This document shows positions 26,342 through 38,446 of a DNA stretch of 64,000 nt, in pieces. Source of the DNA: Balamuthia mandrillaris (lineage: Eukaryota > Discosea > Longamoebia > Balamuthiidae); assembly GCA_031835245.1 (NCBI GenBank), contig JAVKOQ010000128.1, positions 89,513 through 153,512 of the forward strand, read 5' to 3'. The notes beneath the pieces were generated by a model. It saw nothing but the letters and a program-made list of their open reading frames with translations, was not told the DNA's origin and did not search any database. The translations under genes were made by a program, and so were the position numbers. Each line of letters starts with the position of its first letter. The first letter of the stretch is position 1.

Positions 26342-27959
26342 ATGGAGACTAAAAAAGACAAGGAGGAAGCCTCAACGACGGCCGCACGGCCTTCTTCTGC
26401 TTCGGTTCCTTCTTCTTCCTCCTCGCTTTCTTCAAACGTGTCTACTACTACCCCTACCAGCACTGCCCAAACTCTGATTCCCCGCAAAAAAATAATCGTG
26501 CCAACTCTCATCACTCCTCTTTCTACTTCAACTTCTTCTACTACTACTACCCCTGCCTCTGCTTCCTTGTCCACTTCCGTTAGTTCTTCTTTAGCTTCTG
26601 CCATCTCTTCTCCTTCTTCTTCGTCTTCCTCCTCTTCTTCCTCCTCCTCCGCTGCTTCTTCCTCTTCCTCCGCCTACTACTTCTTTTCTCCCCCTTCTAC
26701 TACTACTTCTGCTGCTTCTTCTACCAAACAACCTTTAGACAAAGAACACAAAGAGGGCCAAGAAGGAAAAAGAACAGAGGGATCTTCCTCTTCTTCTTCT
26801 TCCGATCAACAACAACGGGTTACCATTTATGAAATCTCGTCGGACGAGGAAGCAGAAGAAGCAGCAGCACACAAATTCAAAGCAAAGGAAGCGAAGAAAA
26901 AGGAAGGAGGGAAAGGAGGAGAAGTAACAGCACTAGAAATGCCTCCACTGGTTTCTGTTGCTTCGCTGGCTGCAAGGAAAGAGGTAAAAGAGGAACAGCA
27001 GCAAAACAACAACAATAGTAGAAAACGTCGACAGAGCCAAGAGAGTGAACTGCAATTGCAACAGGAGGCGAGCAAGAAGAAGAAACGCAAGAAGCTCAAA
27101 CGAAATAATTCTTCCTCTTCCTCTTCTTCTGCTAACAGCAACAAAGAAAATCGCAGCCTTCTCTCCTCCACGCCTTCTCCCGCAAAGAAAAAGTTAACTC
27201 CTACAAAAATAACACCAGTAACAGCAACAACAAAACAACAAACTCCATCTTCCTCTTCTGCTGCTTCTCCACAAAAAAGACGACTGTTATTGGAAGAAGA
27301 AGCGCAACAACAAACGACGGAAACCAAAAAGCCAAAGAAGAAAAAGGTTCGAACTTTTCGATTGGAGGTGTCGTTGCTCTCCAACGAGACCAACTTGGTG
27401 GACGTCGGCGGCCTCATCGCCAGCCAAAAGAAGCAAGCACGTAGAGAGGAGCGTCTCGCCATGAAGGAAAAGAAGAGAGAGAGCGGAGGAGGAATGAAAA
27501 TGTTGGCGGTGGAGAGAGAAAAAGGAAGGAAGAGAGAAGCGGAAGCGGAAGAGGAAGAGATTGGTGCATTGGCTTCATCTCAAGATGTGGAAAATGAAGA
27601 ACTTAGTGAGGTTTGTACTTTATTCGCTTGTTCTCCTTTTGCCCGCGCGCTCTCTCGCTCTTGTTCTCGCTCTGTTTCTTTTCTCGTTCTCTCTTTTTCT
27701 CTTTCTATTCTCGTTTTATTGACTAGTTCTTGTTGCTATTATCACCCTAGAGTTCATTGTTTGAAGAAGTAAATGGTATCTATTTCTCTTGTCCTTTTCT
27801 TTGCTCGTAGTTTTTTCTTCAAACCTTTTATTTACGCCATAACAACAAGCAAATCCGATGACCAATGTGCTTGAGAGAATTCAACAAAGATATTGTGCTG
27901 ATGATGCCTTTGAGGGCTACGACCTTGAAGATTCGTTCATCGATGATAGCGAATGGGTA

Positions 27960-28003
<44 letters not shown>

Positions 28004-29687
28004 TAACATTTTTTAAAAAAGGTTGCAGAGAAAGAAGGACCAGACACAAAGTATTCCGGTTTCTTTATTAGCAAAGGCGAAGTTGAAATCAAAAAAGAAA
28101 AGCTAGATAACAAATCGTCTCTCTCTTCAAGCGTTAAAGTGAAGAAAAAGAAAAAGACTACCGATTCTCCGAAGAAAGAGGAAAAGAAGAAAAAGAGGAC
28201 AAAGAAGTCTAGCGAGGAAAAAGGCTCACCTTTGACCTCGGTCAAGAAAGAAAGCACAACTGCATTGGCGCCTACATTGGAAGCTGCCATACAAAAATTG
28301 GCCAAAGCCGCTCCTGCTGGTATTTTTTCTTCCCTCCCTTTGTGTTCTTTTTCTCGTTCTTCGTATTTAAACCTCGAAAATAAATTTAGTATTGGAGGAG
28401 CAAGGCACAAAACGTTTTCCCAAAGAACTGGATGACTTATTATTGGCCGTCGCAAAACAAGCGCAATCTACCCACCCACAAGTACTTTCTTATCCTTGTT
28501 CTTGTTCTTCTTCTTCTTCTTGTTTTTCTTCTTGCTCTTCTTCTTGTTCTTCTTGTTCTTCTTCTTCTTCTTCTTCTTTTTCTTCTTCTTCTTCTTCTTC
28601 TTCTTCTTCTTCGGTTGCATTTTTAATTCAGAACAAATAACATCCAAAAAACAATAGCGTCATTTCTCAGCACCATTGTTAGCTAGACTGCAAAGTTTTC
28701 TCCCGTTTGGGCCACACACGCTCAAAAATCACATGAAGCGACTGCTGCAGGACATACAGCGAGAGAAGATAAGCGAACTCGAGGAAAGAGAGCTGAAGGC
28801 CACCCTCATGCTGAAGAAAAAAGTAGAGCAAGTGGTCACCACACTTCAGTCTCATATGTCGCAGGAAAGCGAGAGTGCTTCCCAGGAAACTGCTTCCGAT
28901 GCTGCAGATGCTAACAAGGACGCAAAGAAAGGTGCTTTACTCTGCTTACTTCTCCTCTATTTCCTCTTGTGTCTCTTTATGTTTTATTCATATTTGAAAG
29001 TTTGTTCAACAGAAACACTCTTCCGTTGGGATCCAGAGTCAAAGGGAATGTTCTTCACTTCCATGCAAGCGCTCGAACAAAGAATAGCCATCTTGAACAA
29101 AATAAGGTATTTCCCTTTTCTTCCGTCCTGTCTCTCTTTCTTTTCACCAACTAACCGAGCAAACAAAAAAATTTTAAAACAGAGACAAGGATGGAAAAGA
29201 ACCGATAAGCGAGAGGGCGGAGCGCAGGAAGAAGGTCAAAGAGCTAGTGGCGTTCTGGCCAGGTCCCGAATGGATGACAGAGGCCAAACTTCTTCGCCAA
29301 TACTCTGCCATTAAGTCCAAGAGAAAGGAAAGAGAAACTAAAGCCAATTCTTCTCCTACTCCCCCTTCTTCACAGAAGAATTCTTCATCAACGTCTTCTT
29401 CAACGTCGAAAGAAACAGCTAAGAATGATAGTTCCAGTTCTTCTTCATCGGCGCACAAGAACAGTTCTTCTTCGTCTACTTCGACTTTAGACAAAGAGCA
29501 ACAAAAAACGAGTGAAGAAAAGACTTCACAGCAAGAAACAGCAAAAAAAGAAGAACCAAAACAACAGCTCCAATCGAAAGAAGCGGTAGCACAAAAGAAG
29601 ATGGAGGAAGAAGATCAACAAAAGTCGAAGAAGAGTAGCTTTCTCTTGAAACATCTAAACAAATCGCCAAGCTCTGAACGAACTTAA
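26342..29687 (+). CDS. UBN: Ubinuclein/HPC2 homologue (HIRA histone-chaperone complex)
   Basis: Exons 26342-27605, 27850-27956, 28022-28319, 28390-28481, 28658-28931, 29013-29106 and 29183-29687; 877 residues. The upstream in-frame codons contain no ATG before 26342. A long Ser/Lys-rich N-terminus (including Ser runs from TCT repeats) precedes the HPC2-related domain, split by an intron: GYDLEDSFIDDSEW then DTKYSGFFISKGEVEI. A second conserved region (KRFPKELDDLLLAVAKQAQ; RLQSFLPFGPHTLKNHMKRL; LFRWDPESKGMFFTSM) resembles the Ubinuclein middle domain. Family role: deposition of histone H3.3 with HIRA in the nucleus. The acceptor of the fifth exon (28658) is chosen because it keeps phase without a stop; nearby alternatives exist. 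Confidence 0.82.
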
Positions 29688-29743
29688 AAAAAAAGAGAGA
29701 TAAACACATTTGTTATACAAATACAAGTTAAAGAAAAGGCTTT

Positions 29744-31919
29744 TTACTCATCCGTTGTTGTTGTTGTTGAAGGAGAAGACGAAGGGATGGTGAGTTCTTC
29801 GTCTTTTGGCGGCATTTGATGCTTGCTTCGCTGCAAAGCTTTGTACAAGAGCAGGTTGTGACGCCAGTTCAAGAGCAGCTCTAGAGCTGCCAGCAGCAGG
29901 ACGGTGCTCACCACTCCTATCCACCAATTCATTCCCTATCGTTGTCTGAGAGGTCAGAAGAAGAAGAACAAGAAGAAGCACAACAACAAGAAGAAGAACA
30001 AGAACAAGAAGAAGGAGAAGAAGAAGAACAAGAAGAAAATAGAGAGAAGAACAAGAACAACACAAAACACATAACAAGAGAACGAACCAATTGACACTTT
30101 TTAGTGGAGTGATTCAGTTGATGGAAAAAGTATCTGGAGCAATCGGGATCCTCGCAAGCATTCAATCTTTCCACGTACTTTTGTTCTCCTATGCATTCCA
30201 CCTTTGCTGCACAAACCTCCTCCTCCACTTGTCCGTCCTCTTCTCCGTCTTCATAAACTCTGTTGGCAATGCCCACCCTCATCGCGTCCATGTCCAAAAC
30301 GGTGTACCATAAACTCAAAACGGCCGTGCCGAACTTGATGACTGGCTTTTGGTTTATCGTCAGCGCTCTTCTGTCCAAACGCTCGATGCAAAAGGGCAAA
30401 CGATGAGAGGAGGAGGAAGCAGAAGCAGAGACTGAAGGAGAAGGAGAAGGGGAAGGAGAGGTGCTGAATGCCCCACCGCGATAGAGCAGTTCGGCCAATG
30501 GAATGATAAGTTCAGGTCCGTCGTGAGACAATCGGAAGCGAAGACGAGGAAGTGTTTTTGGATCTCGATTGTAACACGTTTCTTCTTCTTCGCCTTCGTT
30601 GTGTGGTTTGGAAGAGGAAGGACAAGGTTGACGAATGAGAGCCTCGATGGCATCATAGAGTGGAGAGGGGAGGCCTAAGCAAGTTCTGGAAGAGCTGATG
30701 ATGGCCATCGACACGCTATCCAACAGCTCGATCCCGCAGAGAGTCATGCTGTGGATCGGAAACCAATGATAGTGAGCCACGTCCGTCTCGCCGTGAGTTT
30801 CGCTCCAAACTAATTCCACTTGTGTTGCCTTGGAAGAGGACGAAGAAGAATTGGAGGGTGAAGGAATAAGAGCGGAGGAGAGATCGTAGCCGCCGAGATG
30901 AACTTTGGGAGAGGAGCGGCTGAGGTCTAAGCCTATGATGCGGGGCCATGATACCGGAAACGTATCCAATAAAGCATTTCTATTTCCTGTGTTGTTTTAT
31001 TTTTTTAAAAAAAGAGATTTAGTAAAAAGTGCAGGAAAGAAACAACAGAGAGCGAGAGAGCGAGAGCGAGAGAGAGAGAGAGAGAGAAGGGATCAAAATC
31101 ACTTCTGTCGAAGCCAAGGCCCAAGACCCCAGAGACGGGCTCCGAGTATTGGAACATCGCTCGGCCCCACTTGCTGATGCACAAGCCAGCGCGCTCCGCT
31201 TTGAGCTTGTTGCTGAATTGGATGCTGTCCAAGGCTGACTTGCAATAAAAGTATGGGGTCTCTGTTGTGGTTGTGTTTTGTTGGTAAGAATAGAAAAGAG
31301 AAACAAGAGAAGAGGAGAGAGGATAGAGAAGAGAACCAAAAGAGAAACAAAACATAATGAAGAGAACACAAAACAAAGGAGGAGGAGAAAGAGGAGAAGA
31401 AGAACAAGGACAAGGACATAAGGAAGAGAAGAAGAAGAAGAGCCAACCATCAGGACAGTTGGTAGCGTCACACCAGGAGAAGGAGGTGTTGGGTCCGTAA
31501 GGCACATCAAAGCAGTAGTAGTAGGGAACGTGCTCCTCCTCGCAAACCGCCCCAGGGAAGAGCAGCAGCTCGTCCGTGGCCGTGTCCAGCACCACATTCA
31601 TCGCCTGCGCTCGGGGCACGCTGCCGGCGTGCATGCGGAGCACAAAGAGCCCGCTGGCGATGGGCTGCAGGGAGAGAACCTCCAGCGGCGCCAGACGGGC
31701 GTCACGCGTGCGGCCTCTCCTCCCCACATCAATGGCCGCTGACGGCGTTGCTGCCTTGAGGGCAGATTCTCTTTCAAAGGGATAGGTCTCTTTGCTGACA
31801 ATAGGGGGTAACGTTAACGTTTGCTCGTTTGAGGGGATGGTTGGGGCTAGTGCTGAAACCGAAAAGACAAGAAAAAAGAAAGAGAACAACAACAGAAGAA
31901 GAAGAAGAGATAGTTTCAT
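29744..31919 (-). CDS. Membrane-anchored pepsin-like (A1) aspartic protease homologue, second catalytic Asp missing
   Basis: Exons 31448-31919, 31103-31261, 30088-30986 and 29744-29935; 573 residues. A signal peptide ([21 protein letters not shown]) opens the protein. The first catalytic loop reads VLDTATDEL (Asp present, Gly replaced). The fold continues with SGVLGLGF, the long central region and KFGTAVLSLWYTVLDMDAMR, which matches the end of the A1 fold. Where family members have a second DTG/DSG, this protein reads AIISSSRTCLGLP, so the dyad is broken and it is probably inactive. The last exon supplies a transmembrane helix (WWIGVVSTVLLLAALELLL) and a 35-residue tail, giving a type I BACE-like topology. 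Many cysteines suggest disulfides. Confidence 0.78.
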
Positions 31920-32295
31920 CCTTTGTTGGGTGCAATGGCAACCTAACCCCCGCTCTTCTTTTCTTTCTTTTTGTTAACTCGAAATTTCCGCCGCAATTAC
32001 GAACCTTTGAATCTTGATTGGTTAATTTTCAAAAATCGAAATTTCATGTGGACAAACGGTAATTAAAGCCTTTTGAATTTCGATTGGATGATTTCGAACG
32101 ATGGTTTTCCCGCCAAAAACTTCTCTCCGTTTTTTTTTCTTTTTATTTTTTTCATTTTTTATTTACAAAAAAGTAAACAAAAATATATATATTGGCGTTA
32201 ACAAAGGGATCGGGGGTTGGTTGAGAAGAAAGAAAGAGTTTGAGTTCTTTTCTTGTTTGTTTATTTTTTTTGTCTCATCGCAAAAAAAAAGAAAT
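31920..32295. promoter_or_regulatory. Divergent promoter, pseudoprotease / kinesin
   Basis: Noncoding. TTTTCCCGCCAAAA at 32105-32118 matches the E2F/DP consensus (TTTSSCGC with flanking A/T). Two GATTGG (reverse CCAAT) boxes lie near 32017 and 32080. The arrangement suits a cell-cycle-regulated gene such as the kinesin. Confidence 0.45.
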
Positions 32296-34042
32296 ATGCA
32301 ACAAAAGATGAGCAGCGGTATGTTTTTTTTTTTTTTTTTTGCGTTTCAACTTCATCTTCATCTTCATCTTCTCTCTCTCTCTCTCTCTCAGTTTGTTTGA
32401 TGGATGGAGTGCTCATTTTTATTTTTTTTTTGGGTGATATGAAAAAGACACAACGGACAGCGAAAAGATCAAAGTATGCGTTCGCATCCGCCCCATGAGC
32501 GAGAAAGAAGCACGCCTAGGCGCCAAGCGGACCGCCCTTGCCCACGAGAACAACATCCTTCTCAACACGTCTTCTTCTTCTTCTTTTCCTTTGACCAAAC
32601 CAACTCCAAAATCTTTTCCTTTGACTATGTCGCCGGAGAGGACTCCACCCAGGAGGAGATCTTCCTGAACGCCGGCAAGGAAATCGCAGAGTGCTGCATG
32701 GCTGGCTATCACGCCAGCATCTTTGCCTATGGACAGACGGGCTCAGGAAAAACCTTCACTATTCAAGGTCTGTTTCTTTCTCTTTCGTCGTTTCTCTTTC
32801 GTCGTTTCTCTTTCGTAGTTTCTCTTTCGTCGTTTCTCTTTCTCTTTCTCTTTCTCTTTCTCTTTCTCTTTCTCTTTCTCTTTCTCTTTCTCTTTCTCTT
32901 TCTCTTTCTCTTTCTGTTTCTCTTTCTGTTTCTGTTTCTCTTTCTCTTTCTCTTTCTCTTTCTCTCTCTGTTCTTTGTTCAGTTTTGCTAAACAAGAAAT
33001 AAAGGTGGGACGGGTCCCAGTGGAGAAGTTATAGATAGTATGAAGGGGCTCACTCCCCGCGTCATTGAGTATCTCTTTTCTCTTATGGCTCAGGCTAAGC
33101 ACAAGGTTCCTCCCTTTCCTTTCTTTGTTTCTTTGCTTTTGTTTTCTTCGTTACTCTCCCTTTCTGTCGCTGCAAATAGTTGTTGAGTTGTCGTTTCCTC
33201 TCTTATTTTGTTATAGAGCGGAGGTAGAATAGAGTTTCTTTGCAGATGTTCCTACTTGGAGATATATAACGAAAAGATCAAAGACTTACTCGCCCCCGGC
33301 TCCGAAAACCTCAGTAATGTTCTTCTCTCCTTTCTTTCTCCTCCTCCCCCTCCTCTTGTTCTGACCAATATGATGAAAACAAACAACACTATCAGACATT
33401 CGAGAGGACTTTAGAAAAGGAATCTATGTGGAGAACTTAACCGAAAAGATAGTGTCCTCCCCCGAGGAGGCCTGCCAGGTCCTCGCTGAGGGCTCCCTCA
33501 ACCGTCACGTAGCCTCCACGTCCTGCAACCAAAAGAGCAGCCGCTCTCACAGCGTCTTCTCTCTGATGCTAGAATCCAAGGAGCAAGAGAGAGGGGGAGA
33601 GCTAAGCCGCGTTCGCTTCTCTCGACTAAACCTCATCGATTTGGCTGGCTCGGAGAGGCAGAAGGACGCCGAGACAAGCGGTAGCGTGTTGAGAGAGGCA
33701 GGATGTATCAACAAGAGCTTATCCTTGTTGGGCAATGTCATTCGGGCGTTGGTTAGCGTGGCCAATGGGAAGGTTAGGCACATTCCCTATAGGGATTCCA
33801 AGCTGACTTTCTTGCTCAAGGTTCGCTTTCTTTCTTGCTTGACGTTTCTGTATTTCTTTTCTAATGTTGAACGTAACAAAAAGGATTCGTTGGGAGGTAA
33901 CAGCAAGACAACAATCATTGCTACTATAAGCCCTGTGGATAGATGTTTGGGTGAAAGCATCTCGACATTGCAATTTGCTGGAAGGGCAAAGCTCATTCGC
34001 AACAAAGCTGTTATCAACGAAGATACTTGTGGCGTACGGCTG

Positions 34043-34088
<46 letters not shown>

Positions 34089-36803
34089 TCACTTTCTCTT
34101 TCCCACTGTTCTTTCTTCTTGTTTTCTTTGTTTAATTTCCTCTTCTTGTTGTTATTATAAAATAGAGCGTGCCAAAGCTAAGAGAAGAAGTAAAACGTTT
34201 AAAGGAAGCTCTGTTGAAGCTCAGCAGCGCCAATAAACTTCTGGTTACCAGCAACAGCAACATGAACAACAGTCAACCTACTCTCCCTTCCACCGAAGAA
34301 CGAAATGTTACAATTGGTGACAATCACAACAAAACACTAAACGTGAACGAGATCAACAAAGCTCTCGTTGAAGCAAGACAACTCCAGACGTTGTTCCTAA
34401 CGAGGGAAACGCTCGAAAAGAGAGTGGAAGAGCTGGAGCAGCTGTGCAAGAAGAAGGACGCCTATATCCAAAAATGTCACATGAAGGAGAAGCTGAAGGA
34501 GGATACTATCGCTAGGCTATCTCAAGACGCCAACAGACGTTACTGTTGTTCTCGTTGTCCGGATCCTTCCCACCAGCCCTGTTTCCCAAAAGACGAACAA
34601 GAGCAAGGAGAAGGAGAAGGAAGGGATGACGTGTGGAACAACACCCCTCCCCCGGTTCATGTGGAAGAACTTCAGTTTGAGTTGGCACTGTTGAAGAAAC
34701 AGATGCAACATCATCCTGGCATGGCTCGCTTGGCTGGTAACCTCTCTCTCTATCCTTCCTTGGTGAAGTTGACTCGAACTGAATTCCTTCTCTATTTTCT
34801 TCTCAAAAGCGGAGAACCAACGTCTAACCACGGAATTGAGACAATGGGAACAACGTTTTGGCAACAAATGTCAGAGCTATGAGGCTGAGTTGGTGGAGTT
34901 GCGACGCATCACCACCAATCTCAGCCAACAGCTTGCTCTCCTTCAATCCTACTCTACCTCTTGTGTCATACCACAACATCCCTCCGAAAGTGGCAACAAC
35001 ATAGCAGAAAACATACCTCAGAGTGAGGATGCTCTCTCAGAGGAGAGACCCACAGATGCTTCTGCTTCTTCCGCTTCTTCAAGCGAGACAATGATAGAAA
35101 CAGATGCAGAAGCAGAAGATGCTAAAACAAAAGAGATGAACAACTTGGAAGAAACTTATCAACGCGTTTATGCCAAGTACGAGATGGAGCTGAACGCAAT
35201 GTGGAGCTTTGCTCAGGACCTCGAAGCCACTTTGGAGCAGGAGAAACAGCGGAGCAAGAGCGCGGAGGAGCAATACTTGGATGAGATCAGACGGTGGCGC
35301 GAGGGCTATGAACTTGCAGAGTGTTGCACAGTGGAGGCCAACAGAAGAGTGAAGATGTTGCAAGAGAAGTTGGAGAGATTGTCCGAGGAACGACAGAGAT
35401 GGAGTGAAGCAGCTGGTCTCAAGCAGGAACGTTTGAAGAAGGTTAACCGGAGGCTCATTGAGCAAAACAAACAAAAGTCGGAGGAAAAGGAAAAGAAGAA
35501 GAACAACATTCATGGAGGTCGACGCTTCTCTTTGCTGCCATTCTATCAAGACAGCACCAGTACAACGTTTGAAAAAGAGGAAGAAGAGAGTCGACGCCAC
35601 TCCTTGTCTTCGTTGGATGAAAACAACATCAACGACGAGAGCAATGGAAGTAGTTGGTTTAGTTTGGCGCAGCTGCAACAATGGAAAGAGTTTTTGCGGT
35701 TCGCACGTTCTCATAAAGATGTCCCCTCTGCTTCCATTCCTTCTACTACTCTGAACGAGTTTTCTACCGCTACTTTCGACGCTTCTTCTTCTTCTTCTGT
35801 GAATGCAACCAACGAAACAATGGATAAAGAAGAGACCATCACCGATTCACTGACTCAACAGAACGAAGCAGAGGAAAAACAACAGCAAGAAACAGAGCAA
35901 GAGACAAATACCAATGAGGAGATGGCAGAAAAAGAAGAAGAAGAACGAACTTGCAGCTGAAAAGAAGGAACCGATAGAAGAACAAGAAAAGAAGCAACGA
36001 ATGCAGGAAGCGGATGCACGGATACTGCAACTTCAACTTCAGCTCGAACAACTACAAAATAAAGAAAAAGAGGCCGCAGAGAGAGAGGAACAAGAAAAGA
36101 GGACGCTCTCCACCACGCAACTCGAACTCGCACAGCATCAACAAACGCTCCACTCCCTCCGTCACGAGCTCTCCTCTCTCCAACAGGAAAAATCTGAGCT
36201 CGCTCTCCTCCTCCAACAAATGAAAGAAGCCCAATCCAAAACCGAACATCAGCTTGAACAACAGGAGAGGAGAATAGAGGAACTGCTGGAGGAGAAAGAG
36301 AGAACGGAGCAGTCGAGACAGGAGAAGGAAGCCGCCCTGAGCGCTCAAATCGAGAAGCTCAGCTCCCAAAACGCAAAGCTGATCGGCCATCAGAACCCCA
36401 AACAAAAGATTCAACTGCACGTGAAGATCAAGCAGGAAAACAACTTGTTGAGAAAAGTACGTGCTCTTTTTCCGTGCTATGTTTCCTCTTTCTCTTTCTT
36501 TATTTCTTTCTTGTCGTTTCTTTCTTTCTTTCATTTTTTTTTGTATAAACTAATCTCTAACATTTTTTTAAAAAAAAGAAACTGAGCGAGCAAGAACAAA
36601 AGATGTCAAAGATGGCGCAAGAGTTGAAGATGTACAAAGCCCTTTTGGGCGGATCCTCCGTTGCCACCATTGCACTACAAGCTCAATCGGAGAATCTTTT
36701 GCCGTCGAATCAACCACAACCACCGCAACTAGTAGCCTCCTCCAAGAAGATTGTTTCATCCTCTTCAACATCCATGCCTCTCCAAAACCTCACCAACTTT
36801 TAG
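32296..36803 (+). CDS. KIF15: Kinesin-12/KIF15-type mitotic kinesin, two apparent frame breaks
   Basis: Exons 32296-32317, 32448-32767, 33005-33105, 33217-33313, 33396-33820, 33884-34033, 34166-34736, 34810-36456 and 36579-36803; about 1185 residues. Motor motifs: KVCVRIRPMS, FSFDYVAGEDSTQEEIF, AYGQTGSGKTFTIQG (P-loop), NQKSSRSHSVF (switch I), LIDLAGSERQKD (switch II) and IPYRDSKLTFLLKDSLGG. A long coiled coil carries the KIF15-like NPKQKIQLHVKIKQENN near the end. Family role: plus-end motor in spindle bipolarity. The frame shifts by one between about 32570 and 32615 (a TCT repeat) and again at about 35930-35960 (a GAA repeat), with no usable intron at either place. These are either assembly indels in repeats or true lesions. 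Confidence 0.85.
32818..32971. repeat. (TCTTTC)n microsatellite in a kinesin intron
   Basis: About 150 bp of CTTTCT-type hexamer repeats filling the second kinesin intron, pyrimidine on the sense strand. Confidence 0.95.
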
Positions 36804-37382
36804 CTTATTTCTGTAAAGTCTATTTCATATCTTTTGTTTTCTTTCTCCGCAAAGGTGTGAGAACTTTTGCAAAACTATAAAAAAACGATACCCACACATA
36901 CCTGGCTGGCGAACTTTCACGTGCTTGGTCTCTATTCTTCGAAAATGAACCGATTGGACCCAACAACAGGATACGAAAAGGAGGCTGGCCTCTAACTTTT
37001 GATTTATTGTTGCAAATGTCGTTATATCCTGTCTTATCAGCTTTGTATTGTCGCACGAGCTGCTTCTGTTCATGTATCAAAAAAGTAATCCTTCCATTAC
37101 TTTGCTTCGCCTTTCTCTACAACAGGCTGCCTCTGCTGATCTCTATGCCCTTCCTTCAGTTTGCTGCTCGCAATGGTACTTGCCCCATTGGGGCTGTTCT
37201 CCTCAACGGAGCGGAGTGGCGCTCTGACCAAAACCATGACGTCAAGGATTTGTGATATCGAAATACCGTGTCGTCACGAATTATAAAATTCCATGACGTC
37301 GTGATCATTACCAACAGAAAGACCAATCAAAAAAATCATTTAAATCGAAAAGAAAAGAACAGCAAAGAAAAGAACAGCAAAA
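36804..37382. promoter_or_regulatory. Spacer and promoter upstream of the STE20-like kinase
   Basis: No domain-bearing frame. A perfect TGACGTCA lies at 37236-37243 and TGACGTCG at 37294-37301, both within 150 bp of the kinase start. Confidence 0.45.
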
Positions 37383-38232
37383 ATGGAGAGCATTGGGGTG
37401 TTGCTGGGTTCGAGCAAGGGTTCCAAGTCCCCGGCTCCCACGCTTCGAAGGAAGAACAAGGCGGCCCAAGAGGGTGCCTCCATCCATGGCACCAACACCA
37501 ACGCCACCGCTGCGCCGGCCAGGCACCGTCGCTCCTCGTCGGCCTCCGCGGCCCCTTCTCCTGCCTCCTCTCTGTCGCGGGCGGTGAGCGAGCCGTTCAA
37601 CATTCAACACAAGGAGCATGTGGCCCTCGATTTTACTGTACTGTTCTAATCTCTGCTGCTGCTACTACTACTACTCTTTTTTTTTTTGTTTACTGATTGA
37701 TTTTTTTCTTGACAAACCAAAGTGGACTGGAAGTAATCCTTTTGATGTGTTTGAACTGAAGAGAAAGCTCGGCGAAGGGTTGGTCTTTTGTTGTTTCGTT
37801 TCTCTTCTCTGCATTCTTTTTTTGGTGTTTTTTTTTTAAAGTTTCTTTGGGCAGCTGCTCTTCATTGCTAATTTCTTGGGTTTGTGCAGGAGCTTTGGGG
37901 CTGTCTATCAGGCCGTCCACAAGGCCTCTGGCACCGTGCTTGCTGTTAAAAGTTCGCCTCTCTCCATCTCTCCTTTCGTCTCGCTTCTCTCCTCCCTCTC
38001 TTGTTCTCTTCTGTGCTTGACTCATTCTCTCGTTCTCTCTCTCTTCTCAACCTTTCTTTTTCTGTTCTTACTTACGTCTCCGTCTCGCGTTTCAGTGGTG
38101 CCTTTGGCGGATGAGACCGCTGAAAGCGGAGAAGAGATACGGAAAGAGATAGAAGTGCTCAAACAGTGTCACAGCCCTCACATCGTAAAGTACGTTGCTC
38201 TGTTTGCAACAGCAAGATAACAGGACAAAAAT

Positions 38233-38267
<35 letters not shown>

Positions 38268-38414
38268 CAGAGAAAGAGATACGCAATACTGACAGTCCAT
38301 CACACAGCTACTTTGGCAGTTTCGTCACAGAAAAGAAAGAAGATGGAATAGCTGACCTTTGGGTAATCTTTCTTCGTTTCTCTTTTGTTTGTCCAACCTT
38401 TCTCTTTGTTTTCT

Positions 38415-38446
<32 letters not shown>

